Shown here: positions 40,078-49,250 of the stretch, in pieces
Numbering within the stretch: the first letter of the stretch is position 1
Layout of the letters: each line of letters starts with the position of its first letter
DNA from: Piscinibacter sp.
GTDB lineage: Bacteria; Pseudomonadota; Gammaproteobacteria; Burkholderiales; Burkholderiaceae_C
DNA length: 64,000 bases
Assembly (NCBI GenBank): GCA_017983795.1
Contig: JAGOAS010000022.1
Span: 1-64,000, forward strand
Direction: 5' to 3'
Notes under the pieces: generated by a model
Database searches by the model: none
Seen by the model: only the letters and a program-made list of their open reading frames with translations
Told to the model about the DNA's origin: nothing
Made by a program: the position numbers and the translations under genes

Positions 40078-40587
40078 ATGATGAAGAAGCTGCTTCTCGC
40101 CGCCGCGATCGCCTCGCTGGCGGCCTGTGCCACCTCCAACCCCGACGTCGTGCAGCGCTACGACGCGCAGCGCCTGTCGCAGGTGCAGGACGCCACCGTG
40201 CTGACGGTGCGCCCGGTGGTCGTCGACGGCAGCCAGAGCGGCATCGGCGGCACCTCGGGCGCCGTCATCGGCGGCGTGGCCGGCTCCTCGGTCGGCGGCA
40301 GCCGCGAGGCCATCGCCGTCGGCGTGATCGGCGCAGTCGCCGGTGCGGTGGTCGGCAACGCCATCGAGCGTGCCGGCACGCGCGAGGATGCCTTCGAGAT
40401 CCTGGTGCAGCTGCGCAACGGCGAGCGCCGCGCCATCGTGCAGGCCAAGGGCAGCGAGAGCTTCAACCCGGGTGACGCGGTGATCCTCGTCACCACCGGC
40501 GGCAAGACGCGCGTGATGCGTGCTCCGGCCGTCGCGCCGGCCGGCGGCAACCAGCCGGTGGGCACGCCGGTGCCCTCGAAGGGCTGA
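40078..40587 (+). CDS. Glycine-zipper outer-membrane lipoprotein (SlyB/Pcp-like)
   Basis: 169 residues. Lipobox LAAC (Cys17) after a short signal, then a glycine-zipper segment (about 55-95: GIGGTSGAVIGGVAGSSVGG, VIGAVAGAVVGNAIE) and a small C-terminal domain (FEILVQLRNGERRAIVQAK). Typical of outer-membrane stress or stability lipoproteins. A CGGAG ribosome site precedes the ATG. Confidence 0.9.
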   Translation: MMKKLLLAAAIASLAACATSNPDVVQRYDAQRLSQVQDATVLTVRPVVVDGSQSGIGGTSGAVIGGVAGSSVGGSREAIAVGVIGAVAGAVVGNAIERAGTREDAFEILVQLRNGERRAIVQAKGSESFNPGDAVILVTTGGKTRVMRAPAVAPAGGNQPVGTPVPSKG

Positions 40588-40592
40588 GCCCC

Positions 40593-40799
40593 TCAGCTTT
40601 GCTGCGCCGCGGCGGCCGCCTCGCCCTCGTCGGCCGGCGGCGCGTCGGCGTTCCAGTCTTCGCCGAACAACTCGACCGGGTGCTGGGTACGCTCCGAGCC
40701 GTTGCCGCACAGCATGGCGTCGGAAGCGCAGTAGCGGTCGCAGCCCCAGCAGTTGCGCTCGGGATGCGCCGGACGGATCGGGAAGCGCTTGGTGGCCAT
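40593..40799 (-). CDS. DUF3079 small cysteine protein
   Basis: 68 residues. Cysteine-rich core ERNCWGCDRYCASDAMLCGNG followed by RTQHPVELFGEDW, the DUF3079 pattern. The cysteines may bind a metal or cluster. Function unknown. It lies 13 bases downstream of ccoG on the same strand and is probably co-transcribed. Confidence 0.85.
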   Translation of the reverse strand: MATKRFPIRPAHPERNCWGCDRYCASDAMLCGNGSERTQHPVELFGEDWNADAPPADEGEAAAAAQQS

Positions 40800-40812
40800 C
40801 GTGCAAGCCTCC

Positions 40813-42249
40813 TCAGCGCGGCACGAGGAAGGTGCTGTGCTCGCGCAGCGCTGCGCTGGCCTGTCCCTGCTCGGTCAGGGTGAGCGTCACCGGCTGCGCC
40901 CCCGGCGTGAGCGACTGCGCCGCTTCGGCCGGCAGCGCGAGGCGCAGCGTGAAGGGCCGCACCTCGCCGGACGGCACCTCGAAGACGCGGCTGCCGTCCA
41001 CCACCAGCCCCGGCAGCCCCTCGACGCCCAGCTCGTAGCGCATGGTGCGCTCGGTGCGGTTCATCAGCTGCACGCGGTAGAGGTTCTGCACGCGGCCGTC
41101 TTCGCCCAGGCGCGCCATCACGCCACGGTCGCGGATCACGTCCATGCCGACCGGCGAACGCATCGCCAGCCCGACGGCGAAGGCCGTGCCCGCCGCCGAG
41201 AGCAGCGCGCCGTAGACCAGCACGCGCGGCCGCAGCACGCGGCGCAGCATCTCCGCCTTGCCCAGGCCCTGCGCCACGCCATTGGAGGTGGCGTAGCGGA
41301 TCAGGCCGGGCGGGTAGTCCATCTTCTGCATCACGTCGTCGCAGGCATCGATGCAGGCGGCGCAGCCGATGCACTCGTTCTGCAGGCCGTTGCGGATGTC
41401 GATGCCGGCCGGGCAGACCTGCACGCACAGCGTGCAGTCGGTGCAGCTGCCCAGGCCCACCGAGGCCGGATCGGTGCGGCGCGGGCGTGCGCCGCGCGGG
41501 TCGCCGCGTGCGCCGTCGTAGGCGATCACCAGCGAGTCGCCGTCGATCAGCGTGCTCTGGATGCGCGCGTAGGGGCACATGTAGTTGCAGATCTGCTCGC
41601 GCAGCCAGCCGGCGTGGCCGTACATGATGCCGCCGTAGAACAGCACCCAGAACGCCGGCCACGAGGCGATGCCCGCCTGCGCCAGGTGCGACGCGAGGCC
41701 GCGGATCGGCACGAAGTAACCCACCAGCGTGAAGCCGGCGGCCAGCGCCACCACCAGCCACAGCGCGTGCTTGGCCGACTTGCGCGCGATCTTGGCGGCG
41801 CTCCAGGGCTGCTGGTCGAGCTTGATGCGCGCATGACGGTCGCCCTCGGCCTTCAGCTCGATCCACTGGAAGATCTCGCTGTAGACCGTCTGCGGGCAGG
41901 CGTAGCCGCACCACAGCCGCCCGGCCAGCGCGGTGAAGAAGAACAGCGCCAGCGCGGCGATCACCAGCAGCGCGGCGAGGAAGATCAGGTCCTGCGGCTG
42001 CAGCACCATGCCGAAGATGTAGAAGCGCGGTGCGTCGAGGTCGAACAGCACCGCCTGGCGGCCGTTCCAGTCCAGCCAGGGCAGGCCGAAGAAGACCGAT
42101 TGCGTGAGCGCGACGATGGCCCAGCGCAGCCGAGCGTAGAGGCCGCGCACCGAGCGCGCGTGGATCTTGGTGCGCTTCTGGTACATCGACACGAAGTGCA
42201 CCGGCTGCTCGGCGACGGCTGGCTTGAGGGATTCGCTGGAAGTGCTCAT
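40813..42249 (-). CDS. ccoG: Cytochrome c oxidase accessory protein CcoG (RdxA/FixG)
   Basis: 478 residues with about five membrane helices and iron-sulfur motifs: CGYACPQTVYSEIF, CNYMCPYARIQ, and a ferredoxin-like pair CTDCTLCVQVCPAGI / CIGCAACIDAC. CcoG reduces copper(II) to copper(I) for the assembly of cbb3-type cytochrome oxidase. No ccoNOP genes are in the window. An NsrR-like operator overlaps the region 8-30 bases upstream of its start. Confidence 0.94.
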   Translation of the reverse strand: MSTSSESLKPAVAEQPVHFVSMYQKRTKIHARSVRGLYARLRWAIVALTQSVFFGLPWLDWNGRQAVLFDLDAPRFYIFGMVLQPQDLIFLAALLVIAALALFFFTALAGRLWCGYACPQTVYSEIFQWIELKAEGDRHARIKLDQQPWSAAKIARKSAKHALWLVVALAAGFTLVGYFVPIRGLASHLAQAGIASWPAFWVLFYGGIMYGHAGWLREQICNYMCPYARIQSTLIDGDSLVIAYDGARGDPRGARPRRTDPASVGLGSCTDCTLCVQVCPAGIDIRNGLQNECIGCAACIDACDDVMQKMDYPPGLIRYATSNGVAQGLGKAEMLRRVLRPRVLVYGALLSAAGTAFAVGLAMRSPVGMDVIRDRGVMARLGEDGRVQNLYRVQLMNRTERTMRYELGVEGLPGLVVDGSRVFEVPSGEVRPFTLRLALPAEAAQSLTPGAQPVTLTLTEQGQASAALREHSTFLVPR

Positions 42250-42256
42250 GGCGCTT

Positions 42257-42279
42257 AAGATATATGCTCAGTATAGCTT
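42257..42279. promoter_or_regulatory. NsrR-type operator between ccoG and nsrR
   Basis: A 23-bp imperfect inverted repeat, AAGATATATGC-T-CAGTATAGCTT (half-sites 7 of 11 matched), has the 11-1-11 form of NsrR sites. A TATACT hexamer (minus strand, 42275-42270) within it could be the -10 box of ccoG. It lies 83 bases upstream of nsrR. Confidence 0.6.
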
Positions 42280-42361
42280 TTGAGCCCTTCTTGCGCAGCC
42301 TCACGCGATTGACAATGCGCAAGCCTGATACTTCCTGCACGCCCTGCCGACCGGAGCCCCG

Positions 42362-42820
42362 ATGCGCCTGACCGCGATGACCGATTACTCGCTGCGCCTG
42401 CTGATGTACGTCGGCCAGCAGGAGGGACGCCTGTGCACCATCGCCGAGATCGCGCAGGTCTACGGCGTCTCGGAAGCGCATCTGATGAAGATCACCCACC
42501 AGCTCGGCCTGGCCGGCTTCCTCGAGACGGTGCGCGGCCGCGGCGGCGGCATGCGGCTGGCGCGGCCGGCGGTGCAGATCAGGCTCGGCGACGTGGTGCG
42601 CGCCATGGAGCCCGACTTCGCGATGGTGGAGTGCTTCGCCACCGGCAACGTCTGCACGCTCAGCGGGCGTTGCAAGCTCACCGGCGTGCTGCAAGGCAGC
42701 TTGGTGGCCTTCATGGAGAACCTCGACCGCCACACGCTGGCCGACATCCTCGAGCCGGCGCCGGCATCGGCGCGCGGGCCGCAGCCCGTCGTGTTCAAGG
42801 CACGTGCGGTGGCGCGTTGA
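42362..42820 (+). CDS. nsrR: Rrf2 family nitrite/NO-sensing repressor NsrR
   Basis: 152 residues. N-terminal winged helix MRLTAMTDYSLRLLMYVGQQ, recognition segment VSEAHLMKITHQLGLAGFLETVRGRGGGMRLA, and three cysteines Cys91, Cys98, Cys104 placed as in NsrR for a nitric-oxide-sensitive iron-sulfur cluster. Expected to repress genes of NO detoxification and release them on NO exposure. A TTGACA hexamer lies at 42309-42314, but no well-spaced -10 box follows. Confidence 0.88.
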   Translation: MRLTAMTDYSLRLLMYVGQQEGRLCTIAEIAQVYGVSEAHLMKITHQLGLAGFLETVRGRGGGMRLARPAVQIRLGDVVRAMEPDFAMVECFATGNVCTLSGRCKLTGVLQGSLVAFMENLDRHTLADILEPAPASARGPQPVVFKARAVAR

Positions 42821-42842
42821 GGAAGCCGGGGGAGGAGGATCC

Positions 42843-42919
42843 TGGTAGGCCGTGCTGGGCTCGAACCAGCGACCAAAGGATTATGAGTCCTCTGCTCTGA
42901 CCAACTGAGCTAACGGCCC
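42843..42919 (-). tRNA. tRNA with anticodon CAT (Met elongator or lysidine-modified Ile2)
   Basis: 77 bases including CCA. Anticodon arm AGGACTCATAATCCT has anticodon CAT. The segment TTTGGTCGCTGG resembles E. coli Ile2 (ileX/ileY) more than elongator Met, but identity needs the tRNA-Ile lysidine synthase (TilS) recognition features. Acceptor arm GGGCCGT/ACGGCCT ends with a G1-U72 wobble and A73. It follows hrcA on the same strand. Confidence 0.93.
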
Positions 42920-42957
42920 GGGGAGCGGCGATTGTAGGCAGCGCCTGCCGCGACGCC

Positions 42958-43977
42958 CTACTTCTGGCTCAGCGCGTTGCTGATCAGCCGCGAGGTGATG
43001 TCGACGATCTGGATCATGCGGTCGTAGGCCATGCGCGTCGGGCCGATCACGCCGAGCGTGCCGACCACGCGGCCATCGACGACATAGGGCGCCGAGACCA
43101 CCGACAGTTCCTCGTAGGGCACCACCATGCTCTCGCCGCCGATGTAGATGCGCACGCCCTCGGCGCGGCTGCTCACTTCCAGCAGGCGCATCAGCTGCGT
43201 CTTCTGCTCGAACAGGTCGAACAGCTTGCGCAAGGAACCCATGTCGCTGGCCAGATCCTGCACCGTCAGCAGGTTGCGTTCGCCGGAGATCACGAGCTGC
43301 TCCTGGCTGTCGGCGATGGCCTCGCTGCCGGCCTGCACCGCGGCCTGCATCAGCGCCGCGATCTCGCCGCGCAGCGCATCGACTTCGCCCTTGAGCTTCT
43401 CGCGCACCTGCTCGATGGTCAGGCCGGCGTAGTTCGCGGTCAGGTAGTTGCTTGCCTCGATCAGCTGGTTCTGCGTGTAGTCCTGCGCGGTAAAGATGAC
43501 GCGGTTCTGCACATCGCCATCGGGCGCGACGATGATCACCAGCACACGCCGCTCCGACAGGCGCATGAACTCGATGTGGTGGAACACGCTGGGCTTGCGC
43601 GGCGCCGTGACCACGCCGACGAAGCTCGACAGGCTGGACAGCAGCTGCGCCGCATTGGCGATCACGCGCTGCGGCTGGTCGGGCGGCAGCGCGGCCTCGG
43701 GCGGCGCGTCGAGCGTGAGCGGCTGCGCCGTCAGCATGGTGTCGACGAAGAGGCGATAGCCGCGCGCGGTGGGAATGCGGCCCGAGCTGGTGTGCGGGCT
43801 GGCGATCAGGCCGAGCTCCTCGAGATCGGCCATCACGTTGCGGATGGTCGCGGGCGACAGCTCAAGCCCGCTCGCCCTCGAAAGCGTGCGTGAACCGACC
43901 GGCTGGCCGTCCGCGATGTAGCGTTCGACCAGGGTCTTCAACAGCGTCTTGGCGCGCTCGTCCAGCATGGTTTTCAT
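42958..43977 (-). CDS. hrcA: Heat-inducible repressor HrcA
   Basis: 339 residues, normal HrcA length. The N-terminal winged helix has [46 protein letters not shown] and [16 protein letters not shown]; the GAF-like middle follows. It represses heat-shock operons at CIRCE sites with help of GroEL. No CIRCE element was found upstream here, so it need not be autoregulated. Start fixed by [10 protein letters not shown]. Divergent from nadK (60 bp). Confidence 0.95.
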   Translation of the reverse strand: MKTMLDERAKTLLKTLVERYIADGQPVGSRTLSRASGLELSPATIRNVMADLEELGLIASPHTSSGRIPTARGYRLFVDTMLTAQPLTLDAPPEAALPPDQPQRVIANAAQLLSSLSSFVGVVTAPRKPSVFHHIEFMRLSERRVLVIIVAPDGDVQNRVIFTAQDYTQNQLIEASNYLTANYAGLTIEQVREKLKGEVDALRGEIAALMQAAVQAGSEAIADSQEQLVISGERNLLTVQDLASDMGSLRKLFDLFEQKTQLMRLLEVSSRAEGVRIYIGGESMVVPYEELSVVSAPYVVDGRVVGTLGVIGPTRMAYDRMIQIVDITSRLISNALSQK

Positions 43978-44037
43978 TGTAGGCGCGGCGCCTTTCGTGC
44001 CCCGTGCGACCAGGGGCCCTGTGGTGTAATTCCCCGC

Positions 44038-44913
44038 ATGGCGAGCCGCTTCAGACACGCAGCGTTGGTGGGCAAATACCAGGCCCACGGCATCCGCCCC
44101 GTGCTGGAGGAGATCGCCCACTTCCTCGTGCGCCAGGGGATGGAAGTCTCGCTCGAGAAGCAGACCGCGCAGAGCACCGGCATCACCGGCTACGGCGCCT
44201 TCACGCCCGACGAACTGGGCCGCCACTGCGACATCGCCGTCGTCGTCGGCGGCGACGGCACCATGCTCGGCGTCGCGCGCGAGCTGGCGCGCCACGGCAC
44301 GCCGCTGGTGGGCATCAATCAGGGCCGGCTGGGTTTCATCACCGACGTCTCGATCGGCGAGTTCGCCAAGGCGCTCGCGCCGATGATCGCCGGCGACTAC
44401 GAGGAAGAGCGCCGCACCATGCTGACCGGCGTGGTCTGGCGCGACGAGGAGCGCATCTTCGAGGGCTTCGCCGTCAACGACGTGGTGGTCAGCCGCGGCG
44501 CGGCCAGCAGCATGGTCGAGCTGAAGGTGGAGATAGGCAGCGAGTTCGTCGCCAACTTCCGCGCCGACGGGCTGATCCTCGCCTCGCCCACCGGCTCGAC
44601 GGCCTACGCGCTCTCGGCCGGCGGCCCCATCCTGCATCCGGGCATCGCCGGCTTCGTGATGGTGCCGATCGCACCGCACGAATTGTCCAACCGCCCGATC
44701 GTGCTGCCCGACACGGCCGAGATCGTCATCGAGATCGTGGCCGGGCGCGACACCAGCGTCTCCTTCGACATGCACGCGCTGGCCAGCCTGCTGCACGGCG
44801 ACCGCATCGCGGTGCGGCGCTCGCGCGACCAGGTGCGCTTCCTGCATCCGCGCGGCTGGAGCTATTACGCGACGCTGCGGCGCAAGCTGCGCTGGAACGC
44901 GGGCGTCGCCTGA
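44038..44913 (+). CDS. nadK: NAD kinase
   Basis: 291 residues. GGDGT at 71-75 (nucleotide-binding/catalytic), VNDVVV region, and the C-terminal [22 protein letters not shown] signature. It phosphorylates NAD+ to NADP+ in the cytoplasm. It is followed 7 bases later by recN. Confidence 0.96.
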   Translation: MASRFRHAALVGKYQAHGIRPVLEEIAHFLVRQGMEVSLEKQTAQSTGITGYGAFTPDELGRHCDIAVVVGGDGTMLGVARELARHGTPLVGINQGRLGFITDVSIGEFAKALAPMIAGDYEEERRTMLTGVVWRDEERIFEGFAVNDVVVSRGAASSMVELKVEIGSEFVANFRADGLILASPTGSTAYALSAGGPILHPGIAGFVMVPIAPHELSNRPIVLPDTAEIVIEIVAGRDTSVSFDMHALASLLHGDRIAVRRSRDQVRFLHPRGWSYYATLRRKLRWNAGVA

Positions 44914-44920
44914 GCGGATC

Positions 44921-46612
44921 ATGTTGCGACGCCTGTCCCTGCGCGATTTCGTCATCGTCGCCGAGCTCGAGGTCGAGCTCGACGGCGGCTTCAGCGTGCT
45001 CACCGGCGAGACGGGCGCCGGCAAGTCCATCCTGATCGACGCGCTGCAGCTCGCGCTGGGCAGCCGCGGCGATGCCGGCGTGGTGCGCGAAGGTGCCGCG
45101 CGCGCCGAGATCGGTGCCGAGTTCGACCGACCCGCATCGCTCGCCGCCTGGCTCGACGAGGCCGGCTTCGCTGACAGTACCGAGACCGGCGACACGCTGC
45201 TGCTGCGCCGCACGATCGACGCGCAGGGCAAGAGCCGCGCCTGGATCAACGGCAGCGCCGCCACCGTGGCACAGCTGCGCGAGGTGGCCGATGCGCTGGT
45301 CGACATCCACGGCCAGCACGCCTGGCAGAGCCTGACGCGCGGCACGTCGGTGCGCGCCCTGCTCGATGCCTACGGCGGCATCGCGCTCGCGCCGCTCGCC
45401 GGCGCCTGGCAGCAGTGGCGCAGCGCCCAGGAGGCGCTCGAGAAGGCGCGCAGCGCGCAGGCCGACCTGGAACGCGAGCGCGAGCGCCTGGCCTGGCAGA
45501 TCGGCGAGCTCGACAAGCTCGCGCCGGCCGAGGGCGAATGGGACGAGCTCGACGCCGAGCATCGCCGCCTCTCGCACGCACAGGCGCTGATGGACGGCGC
45601 GCGCGCCGCGCTCGACGCCATCTCCGAAGCCGACGAGAACGCCGAGCACCTGGCCGGCTTCGCCATCGACAAGCTGCAGGACGTGGCGGCCTTCGATGCC
45701 GCGCTGGCCGGCGTGATCGACGCGCTGCAGGGCGCGCAGGCGCAGCTGCAGGATGCGGCGCACACGCTGTCGAGCTACCTCAACCGCGCCGAGCTCGACC
45801 CGCAGCGCCTGCAAGCGCTCGACGAACGCCTCTCGGCCTGGATGAGCCTGGCGCGGCGCTACCGACGCGCGCCGGCCGAACTGCCGGCGCTGCTGGCGCA
45901 ATGGCGCGGCGAATTGAAAGCGCTCGATGCCGCCACCGATCTCGACGGCCTGCAGCGCGCCGCCGACGCGGCCAAGGCCGCCTTCGACAAGGAGGCCGGC
46001 GCCGTCTCGAAGCAGCGCAAGGCGGCCGCGCCCAAGCTCGCCGCCGCGGTGACGCAGGCGATGCAGCAGCTCGGCATGGCCGGCGGCCGCTTCGAGATCG
46101 CGCTGCTCGCGCAGGAAGCGCCGCAGTCCTTCGGCCTGGAGTCGGCCGAGTTCCTCGTTGCCGGCCACGCCGGCAGCACGCCGCGGCCGCTGGCCAAGGT
46201 CGCCTCGGGCGGCGAGCTGTCGCGCATCGCGCTGGCCATCGCAGTCACCACCAGCCAGCTGGGCGAAGCGGGCACGCTGATCTTCGACGAGGTCGATGCC
46301 GGCGTCGGCGGTGCGGTGGCCGAGACGGTCGGCCGCCTGATGAAGCAGTTGGGGCGTGACCGCCAGGTGCTCGCGGTGACGCACCTGCCGCAGGTGGCGG
46401 CCTGCGCCGACCACCACTTCGTCGTCGCCAAGCGGCCGGAGGGCGGGCGCGTTCGCAGCGACATCACGCCGGTGGCCGGCGAGGCACGCGTTGCCGAGGT
46501 CGCGCGCATGCTGGGCGGCGAGCGGCTCTCCGGCACCAGCCTCGCGCATGCGCAGGAGATGCTCTCGGTCGGCGCGACGGCGTCGCCGGTGCGCAAGGGG
46601 CGCAAGGCATGA
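44921..46612 (+). CDS. recN: DNA repair protein RecN
   Basis: 563 residues, SMC-like ATPase. Walker A GETGAGKS (29-36), [10 protein letters not shown], a central coiled-coil (about 150-360), signature [17 protein letters not shown], Walker [14 protein letters not shown] and [12 protein letters not shown]. It acts in recombinational double-strand break repair. It overlaps rapZ by 4 bp (ATGA). Confidence 0.96.
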   Translation: MLRRLSLRDFVIVAELEVELDGGFSVLTGETGAGKSILIDALQLALGSRGDAGVVREGAARAEIGAEFDRPASLAAWLDEAGFADSTETGDTLLLRRTIDAQGKSRAWINGSAATVAQLREVADALVDIHGQHAWQSLTRGTSVRALLDAYGGIALAPLAGAWQQWRSAQEALEKARSAQADLERERERLAWQIGELDKLAPAEGEWDELDAEHRRLSHAQALMDGARAALDAISEADENAEHLAGFAIDKLQDVAAFDAALAGVIDALQGAQAQLQDAAHTLSSYLNRAELDPQRLQALDERLSAWMSLARRYRRAPAELPALLAQWRGELKALDAATDLDGLQRAADAAKAAFDKEAGAVSKQRKAAAPKLAAAVTQAMQQLGMAGGRFEIALLAQEAPQSFGLESAEFLVAGHAGSTPRPLAKVASGGELSRIALAIAVTTSQLGEAGTLIFDEVDAGVGGAVAETVGRLMKQLGRDRQVLAVTHLPQVAACADHHFVVAKRPEGGRVRSDITPVAGEARVAEVARMLGGERLSGTSLAHAQEMLSVGATASPVRKGRKA

Positions 46613-47595
46613 CACAGGCAGCGGACAACACCCGCGAGGTGCTCGATCACCTCGAGCGCCTGCACCCCGCACCGGCCGGAACCTCCGCGCCACGCGAGGT
46701 GGTGCTGGTCACCGGCATCTCCGGCTCGGGCAAATCCGTGGCGCTGCATGCGCTGGAGGATGCCGGCTTCTTCTGCGTCGACAACCTGCCGCCCGAGCTG
46801 CTGCGCGAGTTCCTGCGCCTCGAACACGAGCGCTTCGATCGGCGCGTCGCCATCGCGGTGGACGTGCGCAGCGCCGGCTCGCTGCCGCACCTGCTGCCGC
46901 TGCTGGAAGAACTGAAGGGCGAAGGCGTGGCGATCACCGCGCTGTTCCTCGACGCCTCCACCGACGCGCTGGTGCGTCGCTTCTCCGAGACGCGGCGCCC
47001 GCATCCGCTGTCCGACGAGACGCTCGCCGCCGCCACGCTGCCGAACCGGCGCCGCGAGGATCTGCGCCACGAGGGGCGGCGCGCTCTGGTCGACGCGATC
47101 GAGTTCGAACGCGAGCTGCTGTCCGAGCTGCGCGAAGTCTCGACCGTGATCGATACCAGCCAGCTGCGCCCGGCGCAGCTGCGCACCTGGATGCGCGACC
47201 TGGTGCGCGCCGACGCGAACCGCCTGACGCTGGTGTTCGAGAGTTTCGCCTTCAAGCACGGCGTGCCGCTCGATGCCGACTACGTGTTCGACGTGCGCAT
47301 CCTGCCCAACCCCTACTACATCCGCGAACTGCGGCCGCAGACCGGCCGCGACGCGGCGGTGGCCGAATACCTGCAGGCGCAGCCGGAAGCGGCGGAGATG
47401 CTGGCGCAGATCGAGACCTTCCTGACGCGCTGGCTGCCCGCCTTCGAGGCCGACCAGCGCAGCTATCTCACCGTGGCCATCGGCTGCACCGGCGGGCAGC
47501 ACCGTTCCGTGTACTTCGCCGAGACGCTGGCCCGGCGCTTCGGCGCGCGCTCGGGCACGCTGGTGCGCCACCGCGAGCTGGACGCGCGTGACTGA
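46609..47595 (+). CDS. rapZ: RNase adapter / nucleotide-binding protein RapZ
   Basis: 328 residues, longer than E. coli RapZ (284) by an N-terminal extension of about 28. P-loop GISGSGKS at 36-43; conserved [15 protein letters not shown], and C-terminal [17 protein letters not shown]. In enterobacteria RapZ guides GlmZ RNA decay; in betaproteobacteria the role is less clear. It overlaps recN by 4 bp and the LON gene by 8 bp. Confidence 0.94.
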   Translation: MTQAADNTREVLDHLERLHPAPAGTSAPREVVLVTGISGSGKSVALHALEDAGFFCVDNLPPELLREFLRLEHERFDRRVAIAVDVRSAGSLPHLLPLLEELKGEGVAITALFLDASTDALVRRFSETRRPHPLSDETLAAATLPNRRREDLRHEGRRALVDAIEFERELLSELREVSTVIDTSQLRPAQLRTWMRDLVRADANRLTLVFESFAFKHGVPLDADYVFDVRILPNPYYIRELRPQTGRDAAVAEYLQAQPEAAEMLAQIETFLTRWLPAFEADQRSYLTVAIGCTGGQHRSVYFAETLARRFGARSGTLVRHRELDARD

Positions 47596-48205
47596 AGAGC
47601 TGCCCCTGTTCCCGCTGCAGACCGTGCTGTTCCCGGGCGGGCTGCTGAGCCTCAAGGTGTTCGAGGCACGCTACCTCGATCTGGCCGGCACCTGCCTGCG
47701 CGAGAAGCGCCCCTTCGGCGTGGTCGCGCTGCGCAAGGGCCAGGAGGTGCGGCGCAGCGGCCAGGACGAGCCCGGGGCGGTGGTGCTCGAAGACGTCGGC
47801 GTGATGGCCGAGATCCTCGAGCTCGACGGTGCGCAGCCCGGCATCCTGCAGCTGCGCTGCCGCGGCACGCGGCGCTTTCGCATCGGGCGCACGCGCCAGC
47901 GCGCCGACGGCCTGTGGATCGGCGAGGTCGAGATCCTGCCCGACGACGAACCGATCGCCCCCGCCGAAGCCGTGCACGAGACGGTGCGCGGCCTGGCCAA
48001 TGCGATCGCCTCGCTCAAGGGCAAGGGCGTCGAGCCCTTCGAGGCGCCCTACCGCTTCGACGACGCCGGCTGGGTGGCCAACCGCTGGTGCGAGATCCTG
48101 CCGATTCCGCTGGCCGCCAAGCAGCGCCTGATGGAGCTGCCCGATGCGCGCGTGCGGCTCGCCCTGGTCGACGAGTTCCTGCGCGGCCAGGGCGTCGTCA
48201 AGTAG
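47588..48205 (+). CDS. LON substrate-binding domain protein
   Basis: 205 residues: stand-alone Lon N-terminal domain with [28 protein letters not shown] and GVMAEILEL. No AAA+ ATPase or protease domain. Such proteins may bind unfolded proteins or act as Lon-adapters; the function is unknown. Starts at a GTG that overlaps the end of rapZ; the stop overlaps the convergent mutY by 8 bp. Confidence 0.88.
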   Translation: MTEELPLFPLQTVLFPGGLLSLKVFEARYLDLAGTCLREKRPFGVVALRKGQEVRRSGQDEPGAVVLEDVGVMAEILELDGAQPGILQLRCRGTRRFRIGRTRQRADGLWIGEVEILPDDEPIAPAEAVHETVRGLANAIASLKGKGVEPFEAPYRFDDAGWVANRWCEILPIPLAAKQRLMELPDARVRLALVDEFLRGQGVVK

Positions 48206-49250
48206 CCAGCAGCTTGCGCAGCGGTGCCGGCAGGCCGGAGCGCAAGGCTTCTTCGGTGCTGAACCAGCGGCCCGTCGGCCAGGCGGCGACGATGCGCTCG
48301 ATCTGCTGCTGCGGCATCTGCGCCGGGAAGGTCCAGCGCCGCGGATGCAGCGTCCAGTCGAGGTGCGTCAGCACATGCGTGAAGCCAGGCAGCGCTTCAC
48401 CCTCGCCCGGCCAGCCCTGCGAGGCCGCGCCCAGCGCCTCGGTGCTGTCGAACTCGGGCAGGCTCCACAGGCCCGCCCACACGCCGCTCGCGGGCCGCTG
48501 CACCAGCCAGTGGCGACCCTGCCAGCGCAGCCACAGCCACACGTTCTCGCGTGCCTTGCGCTTGAGCTTGCGCGTCTTCACCGGATACTGCTCGGGCCGA
48601 CCCTCGCGGCGCGCCACGCAGCCCTCGCGCACCGGGCAGATCAGGCAGTGCGGCGAGCGCGCCAGGCAAAGCGTCGCGCCCAGGTCCATCAGGCCCTGCG
48701 TGTAGGCCTCGATGTGCTCGTGGGGCAGCAGATCCGTGGCGTGCTCCCACAGCCGGCGCTCCTGCGCGGCTTCGGCCAGATCGCCGTGAAAGCCGAGCAC
48801 GCGCGTCAGCACGCGCTTGACGTTGCCGTCGAGGATGGCAACGCGCTCGCCGAAGCAGAAGGCCGCGATCGCCGCCGCGGTGGAGCGGCCGATGCCGGGC
48901 AGCGCGGCGAGTTGCGTACTCGCGCGCGGGAACTCGCCGCCGTGTTCGGCCACCACCGCCTGCGCGCAGCGATGCAGGTTGCGCGCGCGGCTGTAGTAGC
49001 CCAGGCCGCTCCACAGCGCCAGCACCTCGTCCTGCGGCGCCGCGGCGAGCGCACGCACGTCGGGAAAGCGCTGCAGAAAACGTTCGTAGTAGCCGAGCAC
49101 GGTGGCCACCTGCGTCTGCTGCAGCATGATCTCGGAGAGCCACACGCGGTAGGGGTCGCGCGTGCGCTGCCAGGGCAGCGTGTGGCGGCCGTGCTGGCGT
49201 TGCCAGTCGATCAGCCGCGCCGAAAAGGCTGCGGGCTCAGGCTTTGACAA
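48198..49250 (-). CDS. mutY: A/G-specific adenine glycosylase MutY
   Basis: 350 residues. Helix-hairpin-helix/glycosylase domain (LPWQRTRDPYRVWLSEIMLQQTQV, LPGIGRSTAAAI with the catalytic Asp region ILDGNVKRVLTRV), a 4Fe-4S loop CLARSPHCLICPVREGC (C-x6-C-x2-C-x5-C), and a NUDIX-like C-terminal domain for 8-oxoG recognition. It removes adenine mispaired with 8-oxoguanine. It overlaps the dynamin-like gene by 14 bp on the same strand. Confidence 0.95.
   Translation of the reverse strand: MSKPEPAAFSARLIDWQRQHGRHTLPWQRTRDPYRVWLSEIMLQQTQVATVLGYYERFLQRFPDVRALAAAPQDEVLALWSGLGYYSRARNLHRCAQAVVAEHGGEFPRASTQLAALPGIGRSTAAAIAAFCFGERVAILDGNVKRVLTRVLGFHGDLAEAAQERRLWEHATDLLPHEHIEAYTQGLMDLGATLCLARSPHCLICPVREGCVARREGRPEQYPVKTRKLKRKARENVWLWLRWQGRHWLVQRPASGVWAGLWSLPEFDSTEALGAASQGWPGEGEALPGFTHVLTHLDWTLHPRRWTFPAQMPQQQIERIVAAWPTGRWFSTEEALRSGLPAPLRKLLAT

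Noticed and set aside
43978-44037. CIRCE element near hrcA
   Set aside because: No TTAGCACTC-N9-GAGTGCTAA-like repeat could be found between hrcA and nadK.
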